A DNA stretch of 64,000 nucleotides from Naegleria lovaniensis (Eukaryota > Heterolobosea > Eutetramitea > Acrasida > Naegleriidae): the NCBI RefSeq assembly GCF_003324165.1, contig NW_025407835.1, positions 248,001 through 312,000 of the forward strand. Direction: 5' to 3'. The position numbers and the translations under genes were made by a program. A model generated the notes under the pieces. That model worked only from the letters and a program-made list of their open reading frames with translations. It was not told the DNA's origin and did no database searches. Positions 1-10,949 of this stretch are shown here, piece by piece (the stretch's first letter is position 1; every line of letters begins with the position of its first letter).

Positions 1-2
1 TT

Positions 3-1103
3 GCTCTTCCAAAATATGTCAATGAGACGACTCGAACCTACGACCATCAACGATTGTTTGAAATTGTCAAGATTGCTACCAAGAATTTGAACAAGATCAT
101 TGACAAGAATTATTATCCAGTTGAGGAAGCCAAAAAGAGCAATATGAGACATCGTCCTATTGGTTTGGGAGTTCAAGGATTGGCTGATGCCTTTATCAAG
201 ATGCGTCTCCCATTTGAAAGTGAAGAAGCCAAGGTATTGAATCGAGAAATTTTCGAAACGATTTATTTTGCTGCATTGACTGCAAGTTGTGAAGTTGCCA
301 TGGCTGAGGGACCTTACGAGACGTATGCAGGAAGTCCAATGAGTAGAGGTATTTTCCAACATGAATTTTGGACCTCTCAAGGTGAGCCTTTCGAAGGAAA
401 AACCATCACAAGTGGAAGATGGGACTGGGAAGGTTTAAGACAACAAATTCTCAAGTTCGGAGTTCGTAACAGTTTGTTGGTGGCGCCAATGCCAACCGCT
501 TCCACCAGTCAAATTTTGGGCAATAACGAATGTTTTGAACCATATACTTCGAATGTGTATACGAGACGTGTTCTGAGTGGTGAATATCCAGTGATTAATA
601 GACATTTAGTGTCTGATTTGATTCAATTGGGAATGTGGAATCCAACGACTGTGAATCAAATTATTGCCAATAGAGGTTCTATTCAAAACATTGATGGAAT
701 TCCTGACGACATTAAGGAATTGTACAAGACTGTTTGGGAAATCAAACAAAAGAGTTTGTTAGATCTTGCTATTGAGAGAGCTCCATTCATTGATCAATCT
801 CAATCACTCAATGTCTTTATTGCAACTCCATCCATCTCGAAAATGTCTTCCATGCACTTTTATGCTTGGAGTAAGGGTTTAAAGACTGGCATGTATTATT
901 TGAGAACACAACCAGCTGCAGATGCCATTCAATTCACAGTGGATCCAGCCATGATGAAGCAAAACAGTAGTGTCTCGACTGCTGCTGATCAAGAGCAAGA
1001 AAAGCCAGCATCCTCCACTCAAGAACAAGTTATTGTGTGCCGAAGAAAGAGAGGACAACCAACCACTGGTGATGAAGAAGAATGTTTGGTGTGTGGTGCT
1101 TAA
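3..1103 (+). CDS. RNR1: Ribonucleoside-diphosphate reductase large subunit, C-terminal part (5' end outside window)
   Basis: Large (R1) subunit of class Ia ribonucleotide reductase, which reduces ribonucleoside diphosphates to deoxyribonucleotides in the cytosol. The frame is open from base 3, before any ATG, so the gene enters from the left; 366 residues are visible. Diagnostic blocks are [47 protein letters not shown] and TGMYYLRT, whose two tyrosines (codons 894-899) are the radical-relay pair of the family. The protein ends in CLVCGA, the C-terminal CxxC that re-reduces the active site. The catalytic cysteine/asparagine/glutamate loop lies upstream of the window. No intron is seen in this part. 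Its stop faces the glycerate kinase stop across about 180 bases of AT-rich 3' sequence. Confidence 0.97.
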   Translation, partial: ALPKYVNETTRTYDHQRLFEIVKIATKNLNKIIDKNYYPVEEAKKSNMRHRPIGLGVQGLADAFIKMRLPFESEEAKVLNREIFETIYFAALTASCEVAMAEGPYETYAGSPMSRGIFQHEFWTSQGEPFEGKTITSGRWDWEGLRQQILKFGVRNSLLVAPMPTASTSQILGNNECFEPYTSNVYTRRVLSGEYPVINRHLVSDLIQLGMWNPTTVNQIIANRGSIQNIDGIPDDIKELYKTVWEIKQKSLLDLAIERAPFIDQSQSLNVFIATPSISKMSSMHFYAWSKGLKTGMYYLRTQPAADAIQFTVDPAMMKQNSSVSTAADQEQEKPASSTQEQVIVCRRKRGQPTTGDEEECLVCGA

Positions 1104-1286
1104 TCGTTCAATTGGATTATTGGATCATTGGATGAATCGATAGGCTCACTAAATGGACCGTCTCAACCAACAGATCTCAATTTTTATCAGCTTGTGTACA
1201 TTTAGCTCACATTTACACTTTAAGTAGTGCATGGTGTGAGTGAAATAACTCTCTAAATTATTATCAGTAAATTTATATATATTTCC

Positions 1287-3000
1287 TTAGAATTGATTTG
1301 TTTGAGTTCGTTCCTTCACCCTGTCCACATGTTTGAAAATTAAAGGCAATTTTTCTTTCGTTAATTGGGCCAAACAAGAGAAGGTTTCTTTCATGGACTT
1401 TTCCATCGGGAATTGAGATGTCAAATCCAGCAATAAACAATTCTCATTCGGCACAGTCTCCTTCTTCTTTTGACCACAACAAATAATGCATGCCTTATTG
1501 TACTGTTGACAAAGTTTGGAAACCCATGAAACCACTTTTCCTCCTTCCGATTGATCGTCGTAACATCCCTCACCTGTGAACACAATATCAGCATCCGTGA
1601 TATGTTTCTCTAATTGACAACTCATTCCAATCATTTCAATTCCTTTTTTCAATTCTACTTTTCCGTGAAGAATTGAATAAAATCCACCACTGTATTGAGT
1701 GTCAAAGTCCCAAATGAATGATTATGTTATGTTCGCCAAGTACCAAGTATGTTACAGATGGTTAATCATTCAAAATATTTCACAACAAAAAGCCTTACCT
1801 TATTCCACCTGCTGCACCAGCTCCAGGCATGTCCGCAATCTCGACCCCAGTCTTGTCTCTCACTAATTGTGCAAATCGAATCATTCCCTTCTCAAGTATT
1901 TCACGATCTTGTGGAGATTTGACTCCTTTCTGCTTACTAAATGTAAATGTTGCTCCTCTCTCGCCTACCAACGGATTATTGACATCACATGCAATATCAA
2001 TGGTTAAATCTCTGTAGCGATAAGGTAATGCATTACGATCGAGTGTGAAATCTGCGAGATGAACTAAATGTTTTCCATAAAAAACAAACGAATTTTCGAG
2101 ATTATCTTGAAAATCAGTGTTGTTGTTGTCGTTCGAATTGTAATTATCAAGAAAAACAAAATCTTTGATACACCCAAGAGCACTCAAACATCCAATTCCT
2201 GCATCATTGGTACACGAGCCACCAATTCCAAGTAAAATGTGAATATTATCATTTTCATTGTGTTTCAATAAAATGTGTTTGATTAAGAGCCCTTTTTGTG
2301 TGAAGAACAATTTCCAAATAAATTTGCAAAATGTCAAAACATTGTGTCACACCGTTCATTACTGAGCTCTACCTACCTAATGGATATGTGGTTGTTTCAA
2401 AGGGATTTCTTTCTTCCGTTCGTAATTGTTCCAATCCACACACAGTAGCCATTTCCAATACATAGATGTGTTCTTGGGTATTCAATTCATTATCATGAAT
2501 ATGTTTTTTATAGTAATAAGGGGCTGGAACTAGCTCATGTCTTCGAGAATGCAACGGATGCCGAACAGGAAAGAATTCCAATTGATAGTCATTGGGATGA
2601 TTTTGCTTGATCGATTCTAAAAAACTAATAAAATTATTTTTCAGATCATCAATATTATTAAAATATATAAATAAAATCATTGTGGAATTGTATATTCCAA
2701 TAATTTTGAAATCATTGGGAAATGGTGCGATCAATTCGAGAAAATATTATTCCATCACACCAATTGACATAATAATTAATAATAAATTATTTAAAAAATG
2801 CAACAATCATCATCTCTAACAAAATATTCTTACCCTTCTCCTCCATCGGAAAGTGGAATATTCATGAATTGCGATTGAAATTGCTGTGATTGAGCTGCTC
2901 CTTGAAAAGCCAGAGCAATGGCTTCTCCACATTCTCTACTTTTTAGACTGTCTTTGAATTTATCAAAACACGTGAGAACTTTAAAACATCGGTGTTGCAT
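1287..3000 (-). CDS. GLYK: Glycerate kinase (GlxK/GarK-type, class II), four exons
   Basis: Phosphorylates D-glycerate with ATP, feeding serine or glycerate carbon into glycolysis. Exons on the minus strand are 3000-2834, 2744-2377, 2291-1799 and 1689-1287, which sum to 1431 bases (476 residues). The family signature is present in order: DKFKDSL near the start, SDGGEG at the end of exon 1, MATVCGLEQL and ERNPFETTTY in exon 2, GIGGSCTNDAGIG and PGAGAAGG in exon 3, and FTGEGCYDDQSEGGK in exon 4. Introns 2 and 3 are GT-AG. Intron 1 has a good GTAAGA donor, but protein continuity (SDGGEG then FLELIAPFP) puts the acceptor where there is no AG; see findings. The start is 40 bases from the divergent kinase gene. 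The identification is firm; the exon 2 boundary is not. Confidence 0.9.
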
Positions 3001-3040
3001 TGTATATTCAATTTTTTAACTATTTTTCCATTTAAAAAAT
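3001..3040. promoter_or_regulatory. Very short divergent intergenic spacer
   Basis: Only 40 bases, very A/T-rich, separate the glycerate kinase ATG (minus strand) from the first tandem kinase ATG (plus strand). Promoter elements for both must lie here or inside the neighbouring genes. No recognisable TATA or binding motif can be claimed. Confidence 0.4.
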
Positions 3041-4917
3041 ATGCGCCAAAAGTGCAACGATCGTTGCTTCTCTCCTTTTTCTTTTATTAAGGATATTGAG
3101 ACAAAGGAATATCTCTCTTTGGACCAAAAAATTGATCTTATTATTGAGACTCTAAGCAAGAATTACGAAAAGGAAAATTCTAACCACAAAATATCATACC
3201 CGACGTGGGTTAGAAAGGATAAAACCAAGATCCTTCTTAATGCTCTTAATATTTCTCCTTCTGAATCGTTGGAACTTTTTCCTGATTTTGAGGAACTGGA
3301 ACGATTTCAGTCTTGCTTGGGATATTTATGTAGTAGTTTTGAGAGAAATGATATTCAAGCATTAACTTTAAATTTACAGAATGCGGTACAGATGATGCAA
3401 CAATATTCGTTAGAGTGGAATGCATCGTCTGTTTTGTCATTAATTTCTTCCTTATGCCAAACAAAAAACATTCTAGCCTGTAATGGCGAAATTATGATAA
3501 CAGGGATTTATAACTCGTTATTCAACATGCTCTTTACGAAAAAGAAAGATCTTGTTCCTCATGGGTAAGTTGAAAGATATTTAAACCTTTGCTGATTCTG
3601 AAATGAAACATTTACAGAGGCAAAGTACTAGAGATACATTTAGAAAATGAATTGCCGTATTTTAAAGTGAAATGTGATTCTTTCATTACAGACAAAACTG
3701 CAACTGTTGTGTATCACATTAGAGAGGATAAAGATAGTGTTGACACGGAATGGGAAACTCTGTCTTCAGATGGATGGAAGTTGATACTCACAATGCGAGG
3801 ACTGTTGAACAGAAACATTCGACAATACAAGATGAGTAGAGATCAATTGAAAAAGCATAGTTTCGTATTAGGAATGATTACAAACAAGAAAATTATTCAC
3901 TGCTTTGTGTTGCAAGCGAAATTTGATGAAAACATGAATATTTCCTATCATTTAAGCAAGTATACGTTTGGTGTGGATACTTGTGATGATTTAATTCCAT
4001 TAGTAATGTTTCTTTGCCAATATATCCGAGACTACATTCCTGTGCGTACATGGCTGTCCAAAGAAAACGTGGAAGTGGGTCATACTTCGCTCAAGAGCCC
4101 TCAAAAGCTTGTGTCAGTTGCTTCTACTGTATTTAGCTCTACTTCTCGACACGCCTATCAATTAATACATGGAAAACCTGTCAGGAGAGTGCACGACTCA
4201 GGCAATGGCAAGTTATTAATTGCCAAAACAATCAGTGTATGGAAATTAACGGATTCCACAGAAAATTATATCTACCAAACCTTACTTCGAACAAATTACT
4301 GTCAATACCTTCCAAGTATTTTATCTTATCACAGTGACGCTGTTGAATTGGAACATTTGAGAGAAATTAATACTCACACATCTTGGGAAGAAAGTTCTAT
4401 TCTTGCATTACTGTCAGATGTGACAAGTGCATTGAGATTTCTTCATGAACACAATATTTTACACAGAGATGTAAAACCTACCAACATTTTACTTAGGGAA
4501 GGAGAAGGTGAATTTTTCTGCTTTGTACTTGCAGATTTCAATCTCTCATGCCATTTTCAAAGAATTCAACACCAAAACAAAGAGGTCTTGCTTGATTTGA
4601 ACAGTAACAAAATTATTAATGAGAAATGTGGAACTGGAGCGTTTTGGGCACCTGAAGTTGAGAATGGAGAGAGTTACAATGAAAAGATTGACATCTATTC
4701 TTTGGCTCTCACTGTCCTCTATTTGTTAAATCCTTCACTATTTCATGAAACAAGGCTGTTAACCAAAGATTACCATGGCATGCTTAACACTCTACAAATG
4801 AATATTGGGCTGCAACTTCTCTTAGGCGAAATGCTTGAGACAGAGCCTTCTAAGCGACCCTCTGCACATGAAATTGAGACTAGATTGTCCAGCCTCATGT
4901 CAGTGAACGATGAGTGA
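3041..4917 (+). CDS. Protein kinase-like protein, tandem copy 1 (DFN motif)
   Basis: Two exons, 3041-3564 and 3618-4917, joined by a 53-base GTAAGT...ACAG intron (607 residues). The C-terminal third is a eukaryotic protein kinase fold: a lysine strand LLIAKTISVWKL, the catalytic loop ILHRDVKPTN (HRD near residue 457), a metal-binding motif DFN near 481 in place of DFG, GTGAFWAPE as the APE block, and DIYSLALTVLYLL for helix F. The HRD aspartate, the loop asparagine and the DFN aspartate are kept, so activity is possible; the glycine-rich loop is not clear. The first 330 or so residues match nothing I recognise and are shared only with the neighbour (SPFSFIK..., LCQTKN.LACNGEI). It sits head-to-tail with a close paralogue. 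Substrate unknown. Confidence 0.85.
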
Positions 4918-5069
4918 GTTTTTTTCACCATCATTCGAACGATTGTAATCATCACTGGTATCTTTTCACCTTGGTTAATGTCGCTACCATTAGATTCTCG
5001 TGAAGTAAGACTTGTTCTTGTGACTTGAATGTGCTCCATCACGAACAATTCATGGAAGATGGAAAAAAT

Positions 5070-6947
5070 ATGCATAAGAGACAACGACCACATTTTCAGG
5101 ACCTCTCTTCTCCTTTTTCCTTTATTAAGGCCATTGAGGATAAGGAATTGCTTTCTATGGACCAAAAAATTGGTCTTATCATCGATACACTGAGTCAGAG
5201 CTTTGATAAGTCCAATTTACCCAACATTTCATATCCTTCATGGGTAAAGAAAGATAAAACCAAGACTCTTCTTTACTCTTTGAATATCATTCCTTCGGGA
5301 TCGTTGGAATTTCTTCCAAAGACGGAGGAGATGAGGAGATATCAAACAAGAATCATGGATTTATGCACCTATTATGAAAGCAACGACATTAAGAAATTAA
5401 TGATGGAATTACCTGAAGCAGTGAACTTGTTTCAAGAATATTCACGAGTTTGGAACGAAACATCTATTTTATCATTAATATCTGCCTTATGCCAAACCAA
5501 AAACGTACTTGCATGTAACGGTGAAATTGTGATTACTGGGACATACAACTCGTTATTCAATACGTTGTTTAAAAAGAAAAATCTTGTTCCCCATGGGTAA
5601 GCTATTCTTCAATAATGGAGCATTTCACTAATCTGTTATTTAATCAAAAGAGACAAGATATTGGATATTCGTCTAGCAGCGGAGTTCCCTTACTTTAAGG
5701 TAAAATGTGATTCGTTCATGACAGACAACATAGAATCTGTTGTTTATCACATCAGAGAAGACAAAGACAGTGACGAAAGTGATTGGGAATCGACCTCTTC
5801 TGATGGATACAAGGTGATCGTAACAATGAGAGGGCTGTTAAGTGAAAACATTCGACAGTTCAGGATGAACAAAGATCAATTGCAGCGTTATTGCAAGATG
5901 ACAGGCATGATAACAAACAAAAAATTCATTCACTGCTTTGTTTTGGAAGCAAAATTTGATGAACACATGAATGTTTCTTACCATTTATTCAAATATGCGT
6001 TTGCTGTTAACTTACCTGATTTAATTAGATTGGTCATGTTTCTTTGTCTATATATCCGAGACTTCATTCCAGAGAGTGAAATTATGTCCACTTCTGATTA
6101 CGTTGAAGTGGAAATGTCACCATTCAAAGATCCACAAAGGATTATGGAAGTGGCATCCACCGTCCTTAGCTCTAAATCTCAAGAAGTGTACAAAATGATA
6201 CACGGAAAACCTGTAATGAGGATGCTTGACTCCAAACATAGCCAACTGTTTGTTATGAAAACTACAAGCGTTTACAAATTAACCGATTCTACAGAAAATT
6301 ATATCTATGAAACCTTACTTCGAACAAATTACTGTCAATACCTTCCAAGGGTTTTAACTTTCCATCATGACGCTGTCGAATTGGAGCATTTGAGAGAAAT
6401 TAATACTGTCACATCTTGGGAAGAAAGTTCTGTTCTTGCATTACTCTCAGATGTGACATGTGCATTGAGATTTCTTCATGAACACAATATTTTACACAGA
6501 GATGTAAAACCTACCAACATTTTTCTGCGAGATGGAGAAGGTGAATTTTTCTGCTTTGTGCTTGCAGACTTCAATCTCTCATGCCATTTTCAAAGAATTC
6601 AACACCAAAACAAAGAGGTCTTGCTTGATTTGAACAGTAACAAAATTATTAATGAGAAATGTGGAACTAAAGCGTTTTGGGCACCTGAGGTTGAGAATGA
6701 AGAGAATTATAATGAAAAGATTGACATCTATTCATTGGCTCTCACTGTCCTCTATCTGTTAAATCCTTCCCTTTTTAAAACTTGCTTGTTTACCAAAGAT
6801 TGGCTTGGAATGAGCACGAGCTTGAACATTAGTGCTGGACTGCAAGGTCTCTTAAGTGAAATGCTTGCCATCCAACCTTCTAAGCGACCCCCTGCACATG
6901 AAATCGAGAACAGATTGTCCAACCTCATGTCCGAGAGCAATGAATGA
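5070..6947 (+). CDS. Protein kinase-like protein, tandem copy 2 (DFN motif)
   Basis: Two exons, 5070-5596 and 5651-6947, with a 54-base intron at exactly the same codon (PHG) as the upstream paralogue. I chose the ATG at 5070 over the in-frame one at 5052 because it has the same aaaaatATG context as copy 1 and makes both proteins exactly 607 residues. The catalytic loop ILHRDVKPTN, ADFNLS and KAFWAPE are intact. A block of about 90 codons around the catalytic loop is nearly identical to copy 1 at DNA level, while the N-terminal half has diverged more, suggesting recent gene conversion or strong constraint on the kinase core. The gene ends in a short AT-rich 3' region. Function unknown. Confidence 0.85.
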
Positions 6948-7051
6948 GACTCAAAATTCGAGCTTAATTAAATCCAAATACACTAGTGCTGTTTATTAGT
7001 GTTATAATCAGTCTTTTCCAATATTAATAATTATTAGTGTGTCATGAAAAA

Positions 7052-7749
7052 TTATTGAGCCAAATCCTTTTCAATACTCTTGTACAAATCCTTGTCATCA
7101 TTGATTCTCTCAGGAGTGTCATTAGTTTCATAACGTTTCCTTCTTCTTTGGACGTAGAGCTTTCTCTTTCTCACTAAATCATCTGTGACTGCTCCATGAA
7201 TTCCATTGTAAACTTGGAAGCAAGTACCAGTTGTCAGCATAGTAGCAATCAAAAACCATGGTCCTGCATTGTGTATAATAAGAAGTCATAGCGATGCATG
7301 ATAACATTTGGAACCAATAAAATCCGAACAATACAAATTAATTATGGTCATCATTCACGTTGAAAGTAATAAATCCATCACAAGATTTTCATCAGCCGGA
7401 GCACACCATCATCATTCAATATCATCATCCAATTTTGAAAATTTCAATTAATGACAATCATCGTTCAAATTCATGATCCAACACAATCATCATCAACAGT
7501 ACATTATAATTTCGTTTCAATGATTCATTTCAATAATTGATTCAATGAATTATTACCATCATCATTGCAATAAAATATATCATCATCACAATAAATTCGC
7601 AAACTCTCTCCTATTCTCGCACACATCAACTACTTACTTCTAGTAAAATGAACACGTTGAGCACGAGCAGCGAGAGCATAACCAGCAAATCCAAAAGCAC
7701 TTCCCACCAAGAAGGAATTGCCAATTTCAAATTTAAAGTCCAATGGCAT
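7052..7749 (-). CDS. Small protein with two predicted membrane helices
   Basis: Exons 7749-7638 and 7263-7052 (107 residues), joined across a 374-base intron with GTAAGT donor and TGCAG acceptor. The protein starts MPLDFKFEIGNSF, then has one hydrophobic stretch (FLVGSAFGFAGYALAA, residues about 13-28), a short basic link, a second stretch (WFLIATMLTTGTCFQVY, about 39-56) and a strongly basic tail (KRKLYVQRRRKRY). Small size, two helices and a basic tail fit a mitochondrial inner-membrane or ER accessory subunit, but I recognise no family. The reading frame across the splice and the length in multiples of three support a real gene. Confidence 0.6.
7264..7637 (-). other. Long intron rich in ATC/GAT triplets
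   Basis: This 374-base stretch is the intron of the small membrane-protein gene. It is dominated by interrupted catcat/atcatt triplets and A/T-rich spacers. I see no coding exon or structured RNA inside it. Confidence 0.6.
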
Positions 7750-8030
7750 TTTTTCTTTTTTCTTCTCTCTTCGTCTCCATGAAGCAATCTATATTGGGGA
7801 CCCTTAACTGACTGATTTTAAATATCATGAGAATTTTATTGATACTGGGTCGTTATGAAGTTCTGGCCAAGAATTGAGAGTTTTATGGTTCGAAAAAGAG
7901 GATACTTTCATCGTTACTCCTTCAAAATGCCAATTCTTGACGCACTTTTAAATTGATTGGTTCGTTGTTTCAACAAGGTTTTGCAAATCAAACAAAAAAC
8001 ATTCACCACGAACACTTTCTCTCTCGGAAA

Positions 8031-8454
8031 ATGTCGTCCTCCTCTCAAGTAACAACCTATCAGGACCACAACAATAAACGCACTGCTCAGGAAAATCAAG
8101 ATTTGATGGATTTGGTCAAGAAAACCAACACAAAAGAAGAAACTAAATTACAAAAGTTACATAAAGCAGCAGGTGCTTCCGATGTGAGCAAATGTCCCTA
8201 TCATCGAACCATGAATTTTGGTAAGGATCCATCCATTCACTGTTTGATCATTGTTTTGAATTAATAACATCAATTGATGTATCATCATGTGCTTGATAAC
8301 ATTGATACTTTTTGAAAATCTGTTTTATTTGAAAATAGTGAAGGGTGCTTTCGGAATGGGACCAAAGAAGACAAAGGAAGAAGAAACAGATCCCAACAAG
8401 AAGAAGGAAGAAAAGAAAGAAGAAGAAGAAAAGGGATGGTGTCTCGTCATGTAA
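8031..8454 (+). CDS. Small charged protein ending in a CaaX box
   Basis: Exons 8031-8220 and 8339-8454 (101 residues), with a GTAAGG donor and AAATAG acceptor. The N-terminal two thirds are polar and helical in character; KCPYHRTMNFG lies at the exon junction. The second exon encodes a lysine/glutamate-rich stretch and ends GWCLVM followed by TAA. CLVM is a CaaX prenylation signal; the terminal methionine favours farnesyl transfer, so the protein is probably membrane-attached. An AATAAA signal overlaps the stop (TAAATAAAG). No known domain is visible. The start at 8031 has an A-rich context and lies 281 bases from the divergent neighbour's start. Confidence 0.65.
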
Positions 8455-8672
8455 ATAAAGCATCATGTCTAAATTTGTGCACAACCACACCTCGTACTAT
8501 TCTTGTTGGGTTTTGGAATTAGAGCATGATGATCGGGTGTAACATCACAGAAGGGATCTTTCAAGAAATGCATCACAATCATCTGAAATGCAAAGTCAAT
8601 TTAATAATGTTTACAAATTTTCACAAGCAGCAACGAATGGATCACAGAAATGGACAATAAATCACTCAATAA

Positions 8673-10120
8673 TTATGCATTTGAATTGAATAGATCATCA
8701 TCCTCAACGTCTCGCCTACTTCTAAAGAATGAGGTTTTCTTTTTGTCAGATTGAAGATTTGAGTTTGATTTGTTCTTGCTAGTGTTCAATAATTCTTTTT
8801 GTTTCCTATATCTCAAAATCTGTTTAATTAAATCCTCAATCACTGCAGACACATTCTTTCCAGTTTTAGCACTTGTTTCAAAATAAGGAGCATTGGCAGT
8901 GTCACTAAATTTCATTGCAGTGGCCAATGGAACCTCTGTGAAAGCATTAAAAAAAATTTAAAATATTCAGAGAGTATTCGAGGAAAATGATCATTGATGA
9001 TTCGTGAAAATCAGTGATGTGATTTCATGTGGTTGTTGAAAATCAGGACCCATTATATTGAGTTCATCATGAAAATTCATTCACAATTTTAACACTACAT
9101 GAAAACCTCTCTCACTTACCTCTTACAATTTCAGCAGTATCACACTTATTTCCAATACAAATACATGGCTTCAATAATCCATAAGTGTTTTTTTCTTCTT
9201 TTTGTAGCACATCAAATGACCTGTGAAAAACTTGCATTTGTGTGAAACTATTCATCTCATCCACTGCATAGAATAGAATGAACGCATCAATGTCATACCA
9301 TGGTATATCCTACGTTTGTGTACGAAGATAATGTTGAAATCATCACCCAATGTAAAATAGTCATGATTCAAGTATGGAAGTGATGAGACACATGATAATT
9401 TCAAGAAACATGATCATTATGGCAACCATCATGATGAATCACCATAGTGACATTCATTGGAATGATATCAAACAATCATGATTATTGAAACAAGCATCGA
9501 GAATTCAATATGTATACACACCACAAACACACACAAAAAACACATACTTCTGGTTGAACATCTTCAAAGGATGATCCGGCTGATGGTTGTATGTACAAAA
9601 ACTCAATATCCAAACATTCATTAGAAATTGTATATCTATTGGAATTTTCTTCCTTCTTGTCCATAATTTCGCGTTGATGGAAAGTGGTACCCTATAATGA
9701 TAAAGAGTGTCATGATGGGTCGTCATTGTCAATGATGAGAAAGATCATAGATGATGACAAATTTCGAAACGTTGTGATTGGTTGTTGTCAAGAGTTTGAC
9801 AAGTCGAAATGTCATTTGATGAAAATGTATACGTGATGAGAATGTTCATGTGTCGTGCAAATATACATAAAAGAGTATCCAAATGATCCATGGTCATTGA
9901 AATTTGTGTTCATTCCAATCGTAATAGTTGACGGCCGTGCGTTTACGAAGAATAAATGATGGCCATCATTCAATTTGTATTGTTTTCAATATCACACAGA
10001 ATTATCATCATGACGGTCGTTGAATCATTGTGCCGAAAAACTTACAAATGTCTTTTTACCAGTATTTGGATTGCCACAAATTGCAATTTTGATGTGAGTA
10101 ACAGATTTTGGTTTGACCAT
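8673..10120 (-). CDS. Divergent Ras-like small GTPase without lipid tail
   Basis: Four exons, 10120-10046, 9691-9548, 9309-9120 and 8935-8673 (223 residues); the first intron is 354 bases. The order of motifs fits a Ras-superfamily protein: GNPNTGKKT at the P-loop, a Thr-rich switch I (GTTF), GNKCD as G4 and ETSAK as G5. Two motifs are off: the P-loop residue after GK is Lys instead of Ser/Thr, and the expected DxxG of switch II reads PSAG. The tail is basic and ends DLFNSNA, so there is no cysteine for prenylation. These traits resemble non-prenylated Ras-like proteins of the cilium/planar polarity type (RSG1-like), but that placement is only a guess. Confidence 0.75.
9692..10045 (-). other. 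Long first intron of the Ras-like gene
   Basis: A 354-base intron with GTAAGT donor and ATTATAG acceptor. It contains many gatgat/catcat triplets and no open frame that continues a recognisable protein. A small plus-strand open frame lies across it but has no support. Confidence 0.6.
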
Positions 10121-10545
10121 GATTTTAGTGTTGTTGTTGTTATTATATAGGATTCAAATAAAGTTGGCAGAAGCGCAGCAACTAGTTGTACGTCAATGAT
10201 GAAGATTACAGGAGAGGTGGGAGTGATGATGAGAATGGTTCTTTGCTTTCAAATTTTTTAATTTTATCAACGACGTCTGTCTGATGACAAGAGACATGTT
10301 TTGCTCTGTGAAGGATTTTACCAACAGATACAAAAGGAAGCTTTGGTAAATTCTTGAAGGAGCTTTCTTGGCTTATTGGATTTTTGTTATCATCGTGTCA
10401 ATGTGTGGTGCTCCCACAAATCAAATTTCTTCAACACTAATTACTTTCTTTGAATAACAACCATCATGATTCAAAGGGCTCGTGCCATCAAATCTCAAAT
10501 ATTGTTCGCTTTGATTCTTCAGTATAAATTCATTCCGTATCATTA
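10121..10545. other. Intergenic region, nothing recognised
   Basis: About 425 bases between the Ras-like start and the stop of the LYR gene. Both frames of both strands are interrupted often. It presumably holds the Ras-like promoter; no structured RNA or conserved coding block is visible. Confidence 0.5.
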
Positions 10546-10803
10546 TTAAATTGAAAATGCAGATCTTCCTCCCTTGCTTTGAGCTTTACCCATTTCCGCA
10601 TAGGCTTTCAATCGTTCCAATCCTCCCTTCGCTTCTCCAATTTTCATTTCAATTTTCTTCGGATCCTTCTCGTTTTTATAAGCTCGGAATTCTTCTCGTA
10701 TGGCCTGAGTCATGCCATCTTTCCGTACACTTGGATAGTACTTCATGTGTCTGAGCAGATTTCGATACAGAGAAAGAATTGTTTGTTTGGAAGTACTAGA
10801 CAT
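10546..10803 (-). CDS. LYR-motif protein (LYRM family, complex-1 LYR fold)
   Basis: Single-exon 85-residue protein. The LYR tripeptide is near residue 12 (LSLYRNLLRHMKYYP), followed by an arginine helix (IREEFRAYKNEKDP) and a second helix (IGEAKGGLERLKAYAEMG), the standard three-helix layout of the family. LYR proteins act in the mitochondrial matrix with acyl carrier protein as assembly factors or accessory subunits for Fe-S proteins and respiratory complexes. Spacing and the NEKDP..I block resemble both LYRM9 and LYRM4/ISD11; sequence alone does not decide. The start ATG is preceded by a run of A (AAAAAAATG). Confidence 0.8.
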   Translation of the reverse strand: MSSTSKQTILSLYRNLLRHMKYYPSVRKDGMTQAIREEFRAYKNEKDPKKIEMKIGEAKGGLERLKAYAEMGKAQSKGGRSAFSI

Positions 10804-10949
10804 TTTTTTCTTTTTTAATTCGAAAAATATAATAACTTAAGGATTAAGTTTGATTCATGAATCAAAAGAAAATCACAAGTACATCCGTGAGAAGACGAAC
10901 TGCTGCTAAATTTTGACGATACGAGATCACAATCATTTGCTTTTAAAAA

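Larger units (their letters stand above)
3041..6947 (+). repeat. Tandem gene duplication (kinase-like pair)
   Basis: The units 3041-4917 and 5070-6947 are direct repeats of one gene with identical exon-intron structure and identical protein length. Identity is highest at about 4255-4735 versus 6280-6760, where long stretches match base for base. Confidence 0.9.
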
